DNA of 64,000 bases from Henriciella algicola (GCF_003576245.1 NZ_QWGA01000003.1:124001-188000); one strand, 5' to 3'. Counted from the first letter of the stretch, positions 43,915 to 53,185 are shown. A program made the numbers and translations. Notes: generated from the letters alone by a model not told the origin.

Positions 43915-44574
43915 CTAGTCCTTCACGCGGGCGATAGCGAGGCCGTCATGGCCCTTGATGCCGACCTGCTGAAGGACAATCGCTTCAAGATCGGGATCAC
44001 TGGCGAGCGCCTGATTGAAAGCCGCCGCGCCAATCGCATTCGGATCGACCTGTGACGGCTCCAGCACCGCGCCTTCACGCACGACATTGTCGGCCACGAT
44101 CAGGCCGCCCTTCCGCAGCAGGCGCTTGGCTTGCTTCAGATAAGCGGGGTAGCCGTCCTTGTTGGCATCCAGGAAGACGAGATCAAAGCTTGGCTCAAGC
44201 GCGCGCATCTCGTCGAGGCCGCGCCCTTCGATGATCTCAACCTTTTCCGACAGGCCCGCATCTTTCACCGTCTCACGCGCCACGGTGACATGGGCCGCAT
44301 CAAGCTCGACCGAGATGAGTTCACCATCTTTTGGCAGGGCGCGTCCAAGCCAGACAGTCGAATAGCCGCCCAGCGTGCCAATCTCGAGGATACGCTTTGC
44401 GCCAATCATCTTGGCCAGCAGATAGATCAGCTTGCCTTGGCCCGATGAAACCTGAATTTCCGGCAGACCAGCCTTGCGCGCACGCTCAACCGCGCGTGAC
44501 AGGATCTCGTCGTCAGCGGCGAACAGGCTGTTGATATAGGTGTCTACGGCTTCGAAAAGCTGGGTCGCGGACAT
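43915..44574 (-). CDS. Class I SAM-dependent O-methyltransferase (OMT3/caffeoyl-CoA type)
   Basis: A 219-residue methyltransferase of the catechol/caffeoyl-CoA O-methyltransferase group. The SAM-binding motif I is RILEIGTLGGYSTVWLGRAL, the acidic motif after strand 2 is LISVELDAAHV, and the metal/SAM Asp segment is FDLVFLDANKDGYPAYL. Bacterial homologues methylate small phenolics, and several are of unknown substrate. AAAGG precedes ATG 44574. The SleB-type hydrolase gene is only 9 bp upstream on the same strand, so the two are co-transcribed. Confidence 0.92.
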   Translation of the reverse strand: MSATQLFEAVDTYINSLFAADDEILSRAVERARKAGLPEIQVSSGQGKLIYLLAKMIGAKRILEIGTLGGYSTVWLGRALPKDGELISVELDAAHVTVARETVKDAGLSEKVEIIEGRGLDEMRALEPSFDLVFLDANKDGYPAYLKQAKRLLRKGGLIVADNVVREGAVLEPSQVDPNAIGAAAFNQALASDPDLEAIVLQQVGIKGHDGLAIARVKD

Positions 44575-44583
44575 ATAGCGCCT

Positions 44584-45579
44584 TTATGGAGCCGGGCTGA
44601 GGACGTTCAGCGACTGTGCGTTGAGGTCTTGCGTCGTGGTCGGCGTGTCGATCGTCATGATGGTCGCGTCAGCGCCGCCCTCTTCGGTCCGCGCCATCGC
44701 AATACGTGCACGTTCTGCCGCTTTTGCGCTCGCCCATTCGGCGCCGCGCGGGAAACGGTAGAAGATGTGCGTGCCAATGCGCGAGGTGCGAATCAGGCCG
44801 GAATTCCAGACCGGGTTCACATAGGTCGCGTGATAGTGCGTTGCGCCGCCCGTTCGTGGCTCATCAAGGTCGAGATAGACGTGAGCCGCGATGGACTTTG
44901 CTGCTTCCCAGCGCGAGCCGCGCGGGGTGCGCGCCATGGCGCCATCACAGGTGAAGGTGAACTGGCAGCCCGTGGTCCGTGTCGCGCCCTGATAGACGAC
45001 GCCACAAGCGGAATTTGGATACCGGTGATCGCGAACGCGGTTCATGATGACTTCGGCAACGGCAATCTGACCCTGCGTCGATTCCGAGCGCGCCTCATAA
45101 TAGACCGCCTCAGCGAGGCACTTCATCTGCGTGCTCATTTCTTCAGCGCGCTTGAGGTGTGCTGGCTCAAAGCTCTTCATGCCTGCGAGGACGGCCGCGT
45201 CACGCTCCAGCGCGCCATAGCGGTTGGTCGCAGAATCCGGGTCGCGCTCCAGCGAATATTCGACATTGCGCAGCCATTCATGCTGCATCACCGCTGGCGC
45301 GGCCGGGTCAGCGCGAACGGCATCGCCAGCGTCTTTTGCCTGGGCAAAACGCAGCGTCTGCTCACGGAAATCGGCTTCGGCCTCTTTCTGCGTATTGGCA
45401 GAAGAAATCGTTGGCAGCGCAAAGGTCAGGCCGAATGCGCAGGCACACACCATCGCCGCGCGCGAAATCGCGGAGCGTTGTTCAGCATCGCTTTTTGCAA
45501 GCCACCAACGGCGGGCCCGCGCGCGAAGCGAAGTGTTCGCAATGAATTGCGAACTCTGTTGTCTGGTCCTGAGTGACAT
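44584..45579 (-). CDS. SleB-type cell wall hydrolase (Hydrolase_2 family)
   Basis: A 331-residue protein. A basic cytoplasmic N-terminus of about 40 residues leads to one hydrophobic segment (AAMVCACAFGLTFALPTISS), anchor or signal. The catalytic domain of the SleB/CwlJ family starts at about residue 152 with CLAEAVYYEARSESTQGQIA, carrying the catalytic Glu, followed by AEVIMNRV, CGVVYQG and CQFTFTCDG. The family has lytic transglycosylase activity on peptidoglycan. GAGGGGGA precedes ATG 45579. The C-terminus is Thr-rich. Confidence 0.88.
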   Translation of the reverse strand: MSLRTRQQSSQFIANTSLRARARRWWLAKSDAEQRSAISRAAMVCACAFGLTFALPTISSANTQKEAEADFREQTLRFAQAKDAGDAVRADPAAPAVMQHEWLRNVEYSLERDPDSATNRYGALERDAAVLAGMKSFEPAHLKRAEEMSTQMKCLAEAVYYEARSESTQGQIAVAEVIMNRVRDHRYPNSACGVVYQGATRTTGCQFTFTCDGAMARTPRGSRWEAAKSIAAHVYLDLDEPRTGGATHYHATYVNPVWNSGLIRTSRIGTHIFYRFPRGAEWASAKAAERARIAMARTEEGGADATIMTIDTPTTTQDLNAQSLNVLSPAP

Positions 45580-45945
45580 TTCTGTCCCCCTCTTAAACCC
45601 GGCTCAGTCTTCTATGACCGCAAGATTAGGGCCGAATTTGGCCCGTACCTGCTGCCTGATGCCGGTATTCCATCCGGTCTCGATATTGGACGACGGGCGG
45701 CTATATCAACGATATCGTCGCGGTAAAGACTTACATTTCCGTTATGAATGGAACCTGACCAGATCGCCAATAAATGGATCGGGTCTCCGACGCATAGAAA
45801 TCTTCTGGATTTTCAGCAGCTTCCGAAGTGGAACGACAAAGTCGCAGGCACGCTGCGAAAAAAGGCATGTTGCCGGGAAAACACAGTTCCCCCGGCACCG
45901 CTTCTGGCGTTCACCTGCCCGATTTTCGATTCGGGCAAGCGGGTC
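45580..45945. other. 366-bp gene-free region
   Basis: It lies between ppdK and the SleB-type gene, both on the minus strand, so it serves as ppdK trailer and hydrolase promoter region. It contains the hairpin at 45857-45897 and a small GCCCGA/TCGGGC hairpin near 45919; nothing else could be identified. Base composition is lower in GC than the neighbours between about 45700 and 45860. Confidence 0.6.
45857..45897 (-). terminator. Probable terminator after ppdK
   Basis: Read on the minus strand: GCCGGGGGAA pairs with TTTTCCCGGC (two GU pairs, loop CTGTG), then seven bases and TTTTTT. The stem sits 50 bp past the ppdK stop. The gap between stem and T-run lowers confidence. Confidence 0.55.
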
Positions 45946-48630
45946 TTACTTGCTGAGCGCAGCGTGCGCCGCGGCAAGGCGGGCGATCGGCACGCGGTAA
46001 GGCGAGCACGACACGTAATCGAGACCGAGGCTGTCGCAGAACATGACCGAAGCCGGGTCGCCGCCATGCTCGCCGCAGATACCAAGCTTGATATCTGGGC
46101 GGGTCTTGCGGCCGCGTTCGGTCGCGATCTGGACAAGCTCGCCCACGCCGGTCTGGTCCAGCGTCACGAACGGGTCTTTCTCGTAGATGCCCTGCTCCTC
46201 ATAGGCCTTGAGGAAGCGCGCAGCGTCATCGCGGGAGATGCCGAGCGTCGTTTGCGTCAGGTCGTTCGTCCCGAATGAGAAGAAAGCCGCCGACTCTGCG
46301 ATCTTACCGGCCTGAAGGGCTGCGCGTGGCAGCTCGATCATCGTGCCGACCATGTAGTCAAGCTCAGTGCCCGTCTCGCTGAAGACAGCCTTTGCCGTTG
46401 CATCGACCTTGGCCTTCAGGATATCGAGCTCCTTCTGCGTCGCGACCAGCGGGATCATCACTTCCGGGACTGGCTTGTAGCCCGTTTCCTTGGCGACCTC
46501 GACGGCCGCTTCGAAGATGGCACGAGCCTGCATCTCGTAGATTTCAGGATAGGTGATACCGAGGCGGCAGCCACGGTGGCCGAGCATCGGGTTGCTCTCA
46601 TGCAGCTCGTCTGCCTGGCGCTTCAGCGTCTCGACGCTGACACCGGCGGACTTGGCGACTTCCGCCATCTCGTCTTCCGAGTGCGGCAGGAATTCGTGCA
46701 GCGGCGGATCGAGCAGGCGGATCGTGCACGGGCGGTCTTCCATGATGCGGAAGATCTCTGCGAAGTCGCCGCGCTGCATTGGCAGCAGCTTGGAAAGCGC
46801 CGCTTCACGACCCTTCTTGTTTTCCGCCAGGATCATGGAGCGCACGACAGGGATACGCTCTGCATCGAAGAACATGTGCTCTGTGCGGCAGAGGCCGATG
46901 CCTTCTGCGCCGAAATTCTTGGCCGTCTCGACGTCTGCTGGCGTTTCGGCATTGGTGCGCACTTTCAGGCGGCGCGCACGGTCTGCCCATTCCATCAGCT
47001 TGCCGAAGTCACCCGACAGGTCCGGCTGGACCATGTCGATCGCGCCGACGAGCACTTCGCCTTCAGCGCCGTCAATGGTGACCACGTCGCCCTTCTTGAA
47101 CTCACGTCCGCCAGAACGGAACACGCCCTTGGCCGGGTCGATCTGCAGAGTGCCTGCACCGCAGACACAAGGACGGCCCATGCCGCGGGCCACAACGGCG
47201 GCGTGCGAGGTCATGCCACCGCGGGACGTGACGATGGCGCGCGCCGCATGCATGCCGTGAATGTCTTCCGGGCTGGTCTCGACGCGCATCAGGATGACGT
47301 CTTCGCCCTTCTCGGCGAGCTCTGCGGCCTCATCGGAATCAAAGACGACCTTGCCGACAGCCGCGCCGGGGCTGGCTGGCAGGCCCTTCACGATGACGTC
47401 GCGCTTGGCATCCGGTGCGATGGTCGGGTGCAGCAGCTGGTCGAGCTGGCCCGGCATCAGGCGCAGAACCGCCTCTTCCTCATTGATGAGACCTTCGCCG
47501 GCCATGTCGACCGCGATCTTAAGCGCAGCAGCAGCCGTGCGTTTCCCGTTACGGGTCTGCAGCATGTAGAGCTTGTTGTCTTCGACCGTGAACTCGATGT
47601 CCTGCATGTCGCGGTAGTGCGCTTCCAGCGTGTCGGCGACAGCCACCAGCTCTTCATAGACTTTCGGCATCGCCTCTTCGAGCGGCGCCTCATCAGAGCC
47701 AAGCGCATCGGCGCGCGAGCGGGAGATCGGTGCTGGCGTGCGGATGCCGGCAACGACGTCCTCGCCCTGCGCATTGATCAGAAACTCACCATAGAAGGTC
47801 TTCTCACCGGTGGACGGGTCGCGGGTGAACGCAACGCCGGTCGCCGAGGTGTCGCCCATATTGCCGAACACCATGGACTGGACGTTCACCGCCGTACCCC
47901 ATTCGGCCGGAATGTCGTTGAGCTTGCGATAGAGGATCGCGCGGTCATTCATCCACGAGCCGAACACAGCCGTGATCGCGCCCCAGAGCTGTTCGCGCGG
48001 ATCATCCGGGAATGGCTTGCCGAGCTGCTTCTTCACCGCCGCCTTGTACTGGACGATGATTTCCTTCCAGTCGTCAGCCGTCATCTCGGTGTCGAGCTGA
48101 TAGTCCTGACGCTCCTTATAGTCGTCGAGAATGTGCTCGAAGACGTCATGCTTCACGCCGAGGACGACGTTGGAATACATCTGGATGAAGCGGCGATAGC
48201 TGTCATAGGCGAACCGCTCACCGGCTTTCTTGGCGAGGCCCTGGACAGTGACTTCGGACAGGCCGAGGTTGAGGACCGTGTCCATCATGCCCGGCATGGA
48301 CGCGCGCGCACCAGAGCGCACGGAAACCAGCAGCGGATTGTCAGCGTCGCCGAACGTCTTGCCGGATTCGGCCTCGACAGCTTTCAGCGCCGCATCGACT
48401 TCCGCATCGAGGCCGCCCGGATAGGTTTCGCCATTATCGTAATAGGCGGTGCAGACAGCGGTGGTGATGGTAAAGCCCGGCGGCACTGGCAGGCCAAGCC
48501 GTGCCATCTCGGCAAGGTTGGCGCCTTTGCCACCCAGCAGGTTCTTCATCGAGGTATTGCCGTCTGCCGATCCCCCGCCGAAGGAATAGACCCATTTTTC
48601 CTTCGACATTTGCTGAGCGGTGTCACCCAT
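45946..48630 (-). CDS. ppdK: Pyruvate, phosphate dikinase
   Basis: An 894-residue enzyme converting pyruvate, ATP and phosphate to phosphoenolpyruvate, AMP and pyrophosphate; it feeds gluconeogenesis or runs in reverse in glycolysis. The ATP-grasp part opens with YSFGGGSADGNTSMKNLLGG. The phosphorylated His is in GGMTSHAAVVARG (about residue 475) and the active-site Cys in GICGEHGGDPASV (about residue 851). Length is normal for the family. ATG 48630 has GGAG ten bases upstream; the frame starts at 48639, where the ribosome-binding site would be too close. It follows the small membrane-protein gene closely. Confidence 0.95.
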   Translation of the reverse strand: MGDTAQQMSKEKWVYSFGGGSADGNTSMKNLLGGKGANLAEMARLGLPVPPGFTITTAVCTAYYDNGETYPGGLDAEVDAALKAVEAESGKTFGDADNPLLVSVRSGARASMPGMMDTVLNLGLSEVTVQGLAKKAGERFAYDSYRRFIQMYSNVVLGVKHDVFEHILDDYKERQDYQLDTEMTADDWKEIIVQYKAAVKKQLGKPFPDDPREQLWGAITAVFGSWMNDRAILYRKLNDIPAEWGTAVNVQSMVFGNMGDTSATGVAFTRDPSTGEKTFYGEFLINAQGEDVVAGIRTPAPISRSRADALGSDEAPLEEAMPKVYEELVAVADTLEAHYRDMQDIEFTVEDNKLYMLQTRNGKRTAAAALKIAVDMAGEGLINEEEAVLRLMPGQLDQLLHPTIAPDAKRDVIVKGLPASPGAAVGKVVFDSDEAAELAEKGEDVILMRVETSPEDIHGMHAARAIVTSRGGMTSHAAVVARGMGRPCVCGAGTLQIDPAKGVFRSGGREFKKGDVVTIDGAEGEVLVGAIDMVQPDLSGDFGKLMEWADRARRLKVRTNAETPADVETAKNFGAEGIGLCRTEHMFFDAERIPVVRSMILAENKKGREAALSKLLPMQRGDFAEIFRIMEDRPCTIRLLDPPLHEFLPHSEDEMAEVAKSAGVSVETLKRQADELHESNPMLGHRGCRLGITYPEIYEMQARAIFEAAVEVAKETGYKPVPEVMIPLVATQKELDILKAKVDATAKAVFSETGTELDYMVGTMIELPRAALQAGKIAESAAFFSFGTNDLTQTTLGISRDDAARFLKAYEEQGIYEKDPFVTLDQTGVGELVQIATERGRKTRPDIKLGICGEHGGDPASVMFCDSLGLDYVSCSPYRVPIARLAAAHAALSK

Positions 48631-48635
48631 GACTT

Positions 48636-49028
48636 TCATTCTCCAGTCTCTGTCCTGCCTGTCTGGCCAGTGGCCAGTCGTGCGGCATCCTCTGTAAGGC
48701 GATATCGCCCCGGTTCAAAGGAAACCAGTAAATTTAACTGCGGTAGTCTCACGCCAAGCGCCTGCGTATCGTCAAGCCTTGCAGGAGTCACGCCGAAGCG
48801 TTCCGCAATGTCCGGATTCAGCCTTTTTTCCCGGATTTCTTTCAACTTGAAGTCTCTTGTGCCGAAACGACCGTAAAGATCAGCCACATAGGCCCGGTCA
48901 CTGTCAGAAATGACGTCGGGGCCGCGCCCCTGTGCATCGAAGATCGCGCGTGCCTGCCCGGAAGGCATATTGATCAGGCAATAGCCGACAAAGACGATCA
49001 CGCCGACGATAAACACGATAATGACCAT
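48636..49028 (-). CDS. Small single-pass membrane protein between glyS and ppdK
   Basis: A 130-residue protein with one N-terminal transmembrane helix (VIIVFIVGVIVFVGYCLI), then a soluble part with repeated charged segments (SDRAYVADLYGRFGTRDFKLK and LNPDIAERFGVTPARLDD) and a Leu-rich C-terminus. AGGGCG precedes ATG 49028. It lies 30 bp after glyS and 5 bp before ppdK, so it is in one operon with them. No known family recognised; genes at this place in related genomes are often hypothetical. Confidence 0.68.
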   Translation of the reverse strand: MVIIVFIVGVIVFVGYCLINMPSGQARAIFDAQGRGPDVISDSDRAYVADLYGRFGTRDFKLKEIREKRLNPDIAERFGVTPARLDDTQALGVRLPQLNLLVSFEPGRYRLTEDAARLATGQTGRTETGE

Positions 49029-49058
49029 GGCGCCCTTGCGACCTTCTGCCTCTCCGGA

Positions 49059-51416
49059 TCAGCCCGCAATCTTCGAGAAATCGGCCACACAGAACAGCGC
49101 AGCGCGAATCGATGTGAGCAGGCGAAGACGGTTCGCGCGAAGCTTTTCGTCGTCGGCATTCACCGTCACGCCGTCAAAGAACGCGTCGACCGGCCCGCGA
49201 AGTTCCGCAAGCGCTGCCATCGCTGCCTCAAAGTCTTCCGCCTCCAACGCGGCATCGGCGCGCGAGACGGCCGTCTCGATGGCGGTGTGAAGCGCGCGCT
49301 CCTCTTCCTGCTCGAACAGGGAGGCATCAACATCACCCTCTACGGCGGCGCCATCCTTCTTCTCTTCGGCTTTCAGAATGTTCGCCGCGCGCTTGTAGCC
49401 CGCAAGCAGGTTCGCACCGTCCTCGGTCTCAAGGAACGCCGCCAGCGCCTCGACGCGCTTCACGATTAGGACGAGGTCATCCTCGCCCAGCGCGAAGACG
49501 GCATCGATAAGGTCATGGCGCGCGCCCTGGTCGCGGAGGTATTGTTTGAGACGGTCAGCGAAGAAGGCGAGGAGGTCTTTCGAATGCGACCAAGCTTGGA
49601 GCTTCGCATCCGAACCAAAGATAATCTCATCGACGATGGACATCGAATTGTCAGTGACCATCTCGATCAGCCCACTCAGGTCAGAATCCGCCTCAGCTTT
49701 CGATGCTGCATCGAACTGCTTATTGTACTTCTGCTGTTCAATAGCGAAGAGCTCTAGCTCGTACTGAGCGACAATCATTGGCGCCAGTCGAAGCCGAACG
49801 CCATTTTCCAGCACAATCCGCACCACACCCAGCGCCGCGCGGCGGAGCGCGAACGGATCCTTCGACCCTGTCGGCTTTTCATCAATCGCCCAGAAACCGA
49901 CCAGCGTATCGAGCTTGTCGGCGAGCGCGACAGCAATCGCGACCGGCTCAGTCGGTACGGCATCAGAAGGCCCTTGCGGCTTGTAGTGGTCGCCGATGGC
50001 GTCGGCGATCTTGCGGACATTATCTTCGGCGAGACCGCTCAGCAGCCCCCCTCCGCCCTGCCGGGCACCTCCCCCGTCCACGGGGGAGGATGGCACTCCA
50101 TCAGCGTCGGCGCTTCTTCCCCCGCCTGCGGGGGAAGTGGCCCGCGAATGCGGGTCGATGGGGGCCAAGCCCTGTTCCAGAGCGTAGTAGCGCCCCATCA
50201 CACCCTGCAGCTCAGGGAACTCCCCCACCATGCCAGAGACGAGGTCAGCCTTCGCAAGGCGCGCCGCGCGTTCAGCCATGTCCGGGTCAGCGCCAACCTT
50301 CGGCGCAAGCTCACGCGCCAGCGCGGCCACCCGCTCCACCTTGTCTGCAATCGTGCCCAGCTCCTTCTTGAAGTCGATGGTCGCGAGCTTCTCGGCCATC
50401 TTTTCCAGCGGGGTCGCCTTGTCCTGCTCCCAGAAGAAGCGCGCATCATCTAGACGTGCTGACAGGACACGGGAGTTGCCTGCCGCAATCGCCTTGCCGC
50501 CATCGCTGGCTTCGATATTGGCGACCACGACAAAGTTCGGTGCAAGCTCGCCCGTTTTCGGGTCGCGCACAGCGAAATACTTCTGGTGCGTGCGCATCGA
50601 CAGCTGCACAACTTCCGGCGGCAGCGACAGGAAGGCCGGGTCCATTTCACCCAGAATGACGACCGGCCATTCGGCAAGGCCCGTCACCTCTTCCAGAAGA
50701 CCCTTGTCCTCAACCAGCTCCAGCCCCGCCTGCGCGCAGACCATCTGCGCCTGTTCCTCGATCAGGAGGCGGCGGTCCTCACGGGCGATGGCGACGAAGC
50801 CCTTCTCCTGCAGCGTCTCTTTGTATTCAGCATAGGAAGAGACCTTGAACGGCCCCCGCCCGTGGACGCGGTGGCCTTCGGTCTCATTGCCCGATTTCAG
50901 GCCGTCGATCTCAAACTCGACCGTCTTGCCATTGAAGACGCAAAGGATGCGTTGCAGCGGGCGCACCCAGCGCAGCTCCCCGCGGCCCCAGCGCATGGAT
51001 TTCGGCCAGTGAAAGCCGCGCACGATCTCTGGCACGAGCCCTGCAATGATGTCTTCCAGCGGACGACCCGGGATTTCGCGCACGGCGACATAGAAATCGC
51101 CTTTCTTGGGGTCGCTCCGCACCTCGGCCTGATCGATCGAGGAGAGCCCTGCTCCGCGCAGGAATCCCTCGATCGCCTTTTCCGGCGCATCGGTCTTCGG
51201 GCCCTTCTTCTCTTCGCTGACATCGGCCGACTTCTCCGGCAGGCCCGAAATCGCCACCATCAGACGGCGCGGACCGGACCGGGCAACCACATCGCCAAAC
51301 TCGACGCCCGCCTCGCCCAGCCCCTTGGTCAGCGCATCGCGCAGGTCAGCCTCGGCCTTCGCCTGCATGCGCGCCGGGATTTCTTCGGAAAAGAGTTCAA
51401 GAAGGAGTTCAGCCAT
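49059..51416 (-). CDS. glyS: Glycine--tRNA ligase beta subunit
   Basis: A 785-residue beta subunit of the tetrameric bacterial glycyl-tRNA synthetase, longer than the usual 690-710. The N-terminus MAELLLELFSEEIPARMQ, the HGRGPFKVSSYAEY, LGEMDPAFLSLPPEVV and PTGSKDPFALRRAALGV stretches are standard. The extra length lies at about residues 415-462, a low-complexity Gly/Ser/Ala/Asp stretch (SRATSPAGGGRSADADGVPS and SPVDGGGARQGGGG) encoded by a palindromic element; the reading frame is kept. The insertion site precedes the DNVRKIADAIGDHYKPQ helix. Lies downstream of glyQ, separated by a lipoprotein gene. Confidence 0.94.
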   Translation of the reverse strand: MAELLLELFSEEIPARMQAKAEADLRDALTKGLGEAGVEFGDVVARSGPRRLMVAISGLPEKSADVSEEKKGPKTDAPEKAIEGFLRGAGLSSIDQAEVRSDPKKGDFYVAVREIPGRPLEDIIAGLVPEIVRGFHWPKSMRWGRGELRWVRPLQRILCVFNGKTVEFEIDGLKSGNETEGHRVHGRGPFKVSSYAEYKETLQEKGFVAIAREDRRLLIEEQAQMVCAQAGLELVEDKGLLEEVTGLAEWPVVILGEMDPAFLSLPPEVVQLSMRTHQKYFAVRDPKTGELAPNFVVVANIEASDGGKAIAAGNSRVLSARLDDARFFWEQDKATPLEKMAEKLATIDFKKELGTIADKVERVAALARELAPKVGADPDMAERAARLAKADLVSGMVGEFPELQGVMGRYYALEQGLAPIDPHSRATSPAGGGRSADADGVPSSPVDGGGARQGGGGLLSGLAEDNVRKIADAIGDHYKPQGPSDAVPTEPVAIAVALADKLDTLVGFWAIDEKPTGSKDPFALRRAALGVVRIVLENGVRLRLAPMIVAQYELELFAIEQQKYNKQFDAASKAEADSDLSGLIEMVTDNSMSIVDEIIFGSDAKLQAWSHSKDLLAFFADRLKQYLRDQGARHDLIDAVFALGEDDLVLIVKRVEALAAFLETEDGANLLAGYKRAANILKAEEKKDGAAVEGDVDASLFEQEEERALHTAIETAVSRADAALEAEDFEAAMAALAELRGPVDAFFDGVTVNADDEKLRANRLRLLTSIRAALFCVADFSKIAG
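50040..50160. repeat. Triple-hairpin palindromic element inserted in glyS
   Basis: Three perfect hairpins in 90 bp: CCTCCCCCG/CGGGGGAGG (50068-50089), CTTCCCCCGC/GCGGGGGAAG (50116-50137) and CCCGC/GCGGG (50141-50154). The approximate ends are judged from where the glyS family sequence stops and resumes. Such elements resemble the palindromic repeats that in some Alphaproteobacteria (for example the Rickettsia palindromic elements) invade genes in frame. Confidence 0.72.
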
Positions 51417-51479
51417 AAGCGGGTCGGTCCGGAAATTCAGGGGGCCAGAAAAATCAGTGGGCAGGGATGGCGCAGCTTC

Positions 51480-52025
51480 CTAGACGCCGCAACTGCCTTT
51501 GATGCGCATTCGTTCGGTTGTCGTCGGCTCTATGATCGCCATCGTGCCGGTGTAATCGGTGTTCTCAGGGCCGCTTTCAGCCTCTTTCAGCTTCATCTCA
51601 ACAAGGATGCGCCGGTCTTCAGAGCGAAAGCGCCAGGTTTGCAGCCCCTCATCATCTGTCGTGCGGTCGGCGCGCTGGAAGGCCAGCTCCTCATCATTGA
51701 TCTTGATGCGCGCTGACGGGGTCTCGCCAGCTGGCTCACTCAGGAAAACAAAGCGCCAGGTTGCCGGGTCATCATAGACGAATGTGTGGGCAGCCTGCGT
51801 GAAGGTGCAATAGGCGTCAGTGTCCGGCGCGTGCATCGTGCGGATTTCAAGCGCCTGCGGGTCCCGGTCTGCGACCTGCTGGACTTGCGGGGACGGCTCC
51901 TCGACTGATTTCTTGAATTCATTCGTCGCTTCGGGCTGCGCACGGTCTCCGCCGCAGGCAGCGACCAGCATGATGATGCCCCCAAGGAGGATGGCGTTCT
52001 TCGTGTTTGAACCAGACCTGGTCAT
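51480..52025 (-). CDS. Small lipoprotein gene between glyQ and glyS
   Basis: A 181-residue lipoprotein: signal peptide NAILLGGIIMLVAAC with lipobox VAAC, then a charged linker (SVEEPSPQVQQVADRDPQAL). The mature domain has a CTFTQAAHTFVYDDPATWRF segment and a KINDEELAFQRADR strand pair, ending with a second Cys (IKGSCGV). Its pattern resembles small beta-sandwich envelope proteins, but I do not recognise it. GGAGAAAG precedes ATG 52025; the frame to 52193 overlaps glyQ and is rejected. It breaks up the usual glyQ-glyS pair with 49- and 63-bp spacers. Confidence 0.72.
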   Translation of the reverse strand: MTRSGSNTKNAILLGGIIMLVAACGGDRAQPEATNEFKKSVEEPSPQVQQVADRDPQALEIRTMHAPDTDAYCTFTQAAHTFVYDDPATWRFVFLSEPAGETPSARIKINDEELAFQRADRTTDDEGLQTWRFRSEDRRILVEMKLKEAESGPENTDYTGTMAIIEPTTTERMRIKGSCGV

Positions 52026-52074
52026 GGCTTTCTCCTGAAGGTCCGGCGCCCGTGCGCCGCTCACCTGCCGCGCC

Positions 52075-52977
52075 CTAGACGGCCGCGCGTTCTGCTTCCT
52101 GCTCAGCCCATTTCTCGGCGGCGCCGCGGGCAAGATCGCGCACGCGGGCGATGAAGGCCTGACGCTCTGTTGGCGAAATCGCGCCGCGCGCATCGATCAG
52201 ATTGAAGACGTGGCTGGCTTTCAGCGCATAATCATAGGCTGGCAGCGGCTTGCCCGCTTCGCGAAGCGCCGTTGACTGTTTCTCACAGCCCGAGAACCAG
52301 GTCTGCAGCATCTCCACATCGGCCAGTTCAAAGTTGAAGGCCGACTGCTCGATCTCGTTCTGCAGGAAGACATCGCCATAGGAGAGCGGAGTCTGCGAGG
52401 CCGGATCGTTGAATGGCAGATTGTAGACATTGTCGACGCCGAACACATACATGGCGAGGCGTTCGAGGCCGTAGGTCAGCTCGCCCGAAACCGGGAAGAC
52501 ATCAAGCCCGCCGACCTGCTGGAAATAGGTGTACTGGCTGACTTCCATCCCGTCGCACCAGACTTCCCAGCCAAGCCCCCAGGCGCCAACGGTCGGGTTC
52601 TCCCAGTCATCCTCGACAAAGCGGATGTCGTGGACGGTCGGGTCGATGCCGATCTCGTAGAGCGAGTTGAGGTACAGGTCCTGAAGGTCAGCCGGGTTCG
52701 GCTTCAGGATCACCTGATACTGATAGTAATGGCCGAGCCGGTTCGGGTTCTCACCATAGCGCGCATCGGCCGGGCGGCGCGATGGCTGCACATAGGCAGC
52801 GCGCCAGTCCTTCGGCCCCAGCGCACGCAGCACGGTCGCCGGGTGCAGCGTACCTGCGCCAACTTCCATGTCGTAAGGCTGCAGGATCGCGCAGCCTTGC
52901 GCGGCCCAATAGGCTTGCAGGCGCAGGATCAGGTCCTGAAAGGAAGCGGGTTTCTCGCGGGCAACGGGTGCAGTCAT
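52075..52977 (-). CDS. glyQ: Glycine--tRNA ligase alpha subunit
   Basis: A 300-residue catalytic (class II) subunit of glycyl-tRNA synthetase. Family landmarks: [77 protein letters not shown] and [22 protein letters not shown]. Length is standard. The residual difference from most relatives is the lipoprotein gene inserted between it and glyS. A direct repeat of a palindromic element lies just upstream (53115-53182). Confidence 0.96.
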   Translation of the reverse strand: MTAPVAREKPASFQDLILRLQAYWAAQGCAILQPYDMEVGAGTLHPATVLRALGPKDWRAAYVQPSRRPADARYGENPNRLGHYYQYQVILKPNPADLQDLYLNSLYEIGIDPTVHDIRFVEDDWENPTVGAWGLGWEVWCDGMEVSQYTYFQQVGGLDVFPVSGELTYGLERLAMYVFGVDNVYNLPFNDPASQTPLSYGDVFLQNEIEQSAFNFELADVEMLQTWFSGCEKQSTALREAGKPLPAYDYALKASHVFNLIDARGAISPTERQAFIARVRDLARGAAEKWAEQEAERAAV

Positions 52978-53114
52978 GCTAGGGCTCAGCCGGTTGAGTT
53001 GGCGTCGTGGTTCTGGTCACTCCGCCTAGCGCCACCTGCCCGAATTCGCAACTGCGGCACGGCCGTCCGGGCCAGCGACAAGCAGCAGAAGTTCTGCTGA
53101 CGGAAAGAATGCCC

Positions 53115-53182
53115 GCATGGTGAGCGAAGCCGAACCACGCGGGCACCGCATGGTGAGCGAAGCCGAACCACGCGGGCACCGC
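53115..53182. repeat. 33-bp tandem repeat of a palindromic element
   Basis: Two exact copies, beginning at 53115 and 53148, each starting GCATGGTGAGCGAAGCCGAA. With the flanking GCCC each unit forms an inverted repeat (GCCCGC..GCGGGC; ATGGT..ACCA). Located between the trmN6-like gene and glyQ. Dispersed palindromic units of this look are common in alphaproteobacterial genomes; copy number elsewhere could not be checked. Confidence 0.8.
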
Positions 53183-53185
53183 ATG

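Noticed and set aside
46576-48876. 766-codon open frame on the plus strand
   Set aside because: It is antisense to ppdK along its length, with no ribosome-binding site or recognisable domain; ppdK itself is unambiguous.
51480-52193. Longer version of the lipoprotein between glyQ and glyS
   Set aside because: Starting at 52193 would overlap glyQ and put the lipobox far from the N-terminus; ATG 52025 has a good ribosome-binding site.
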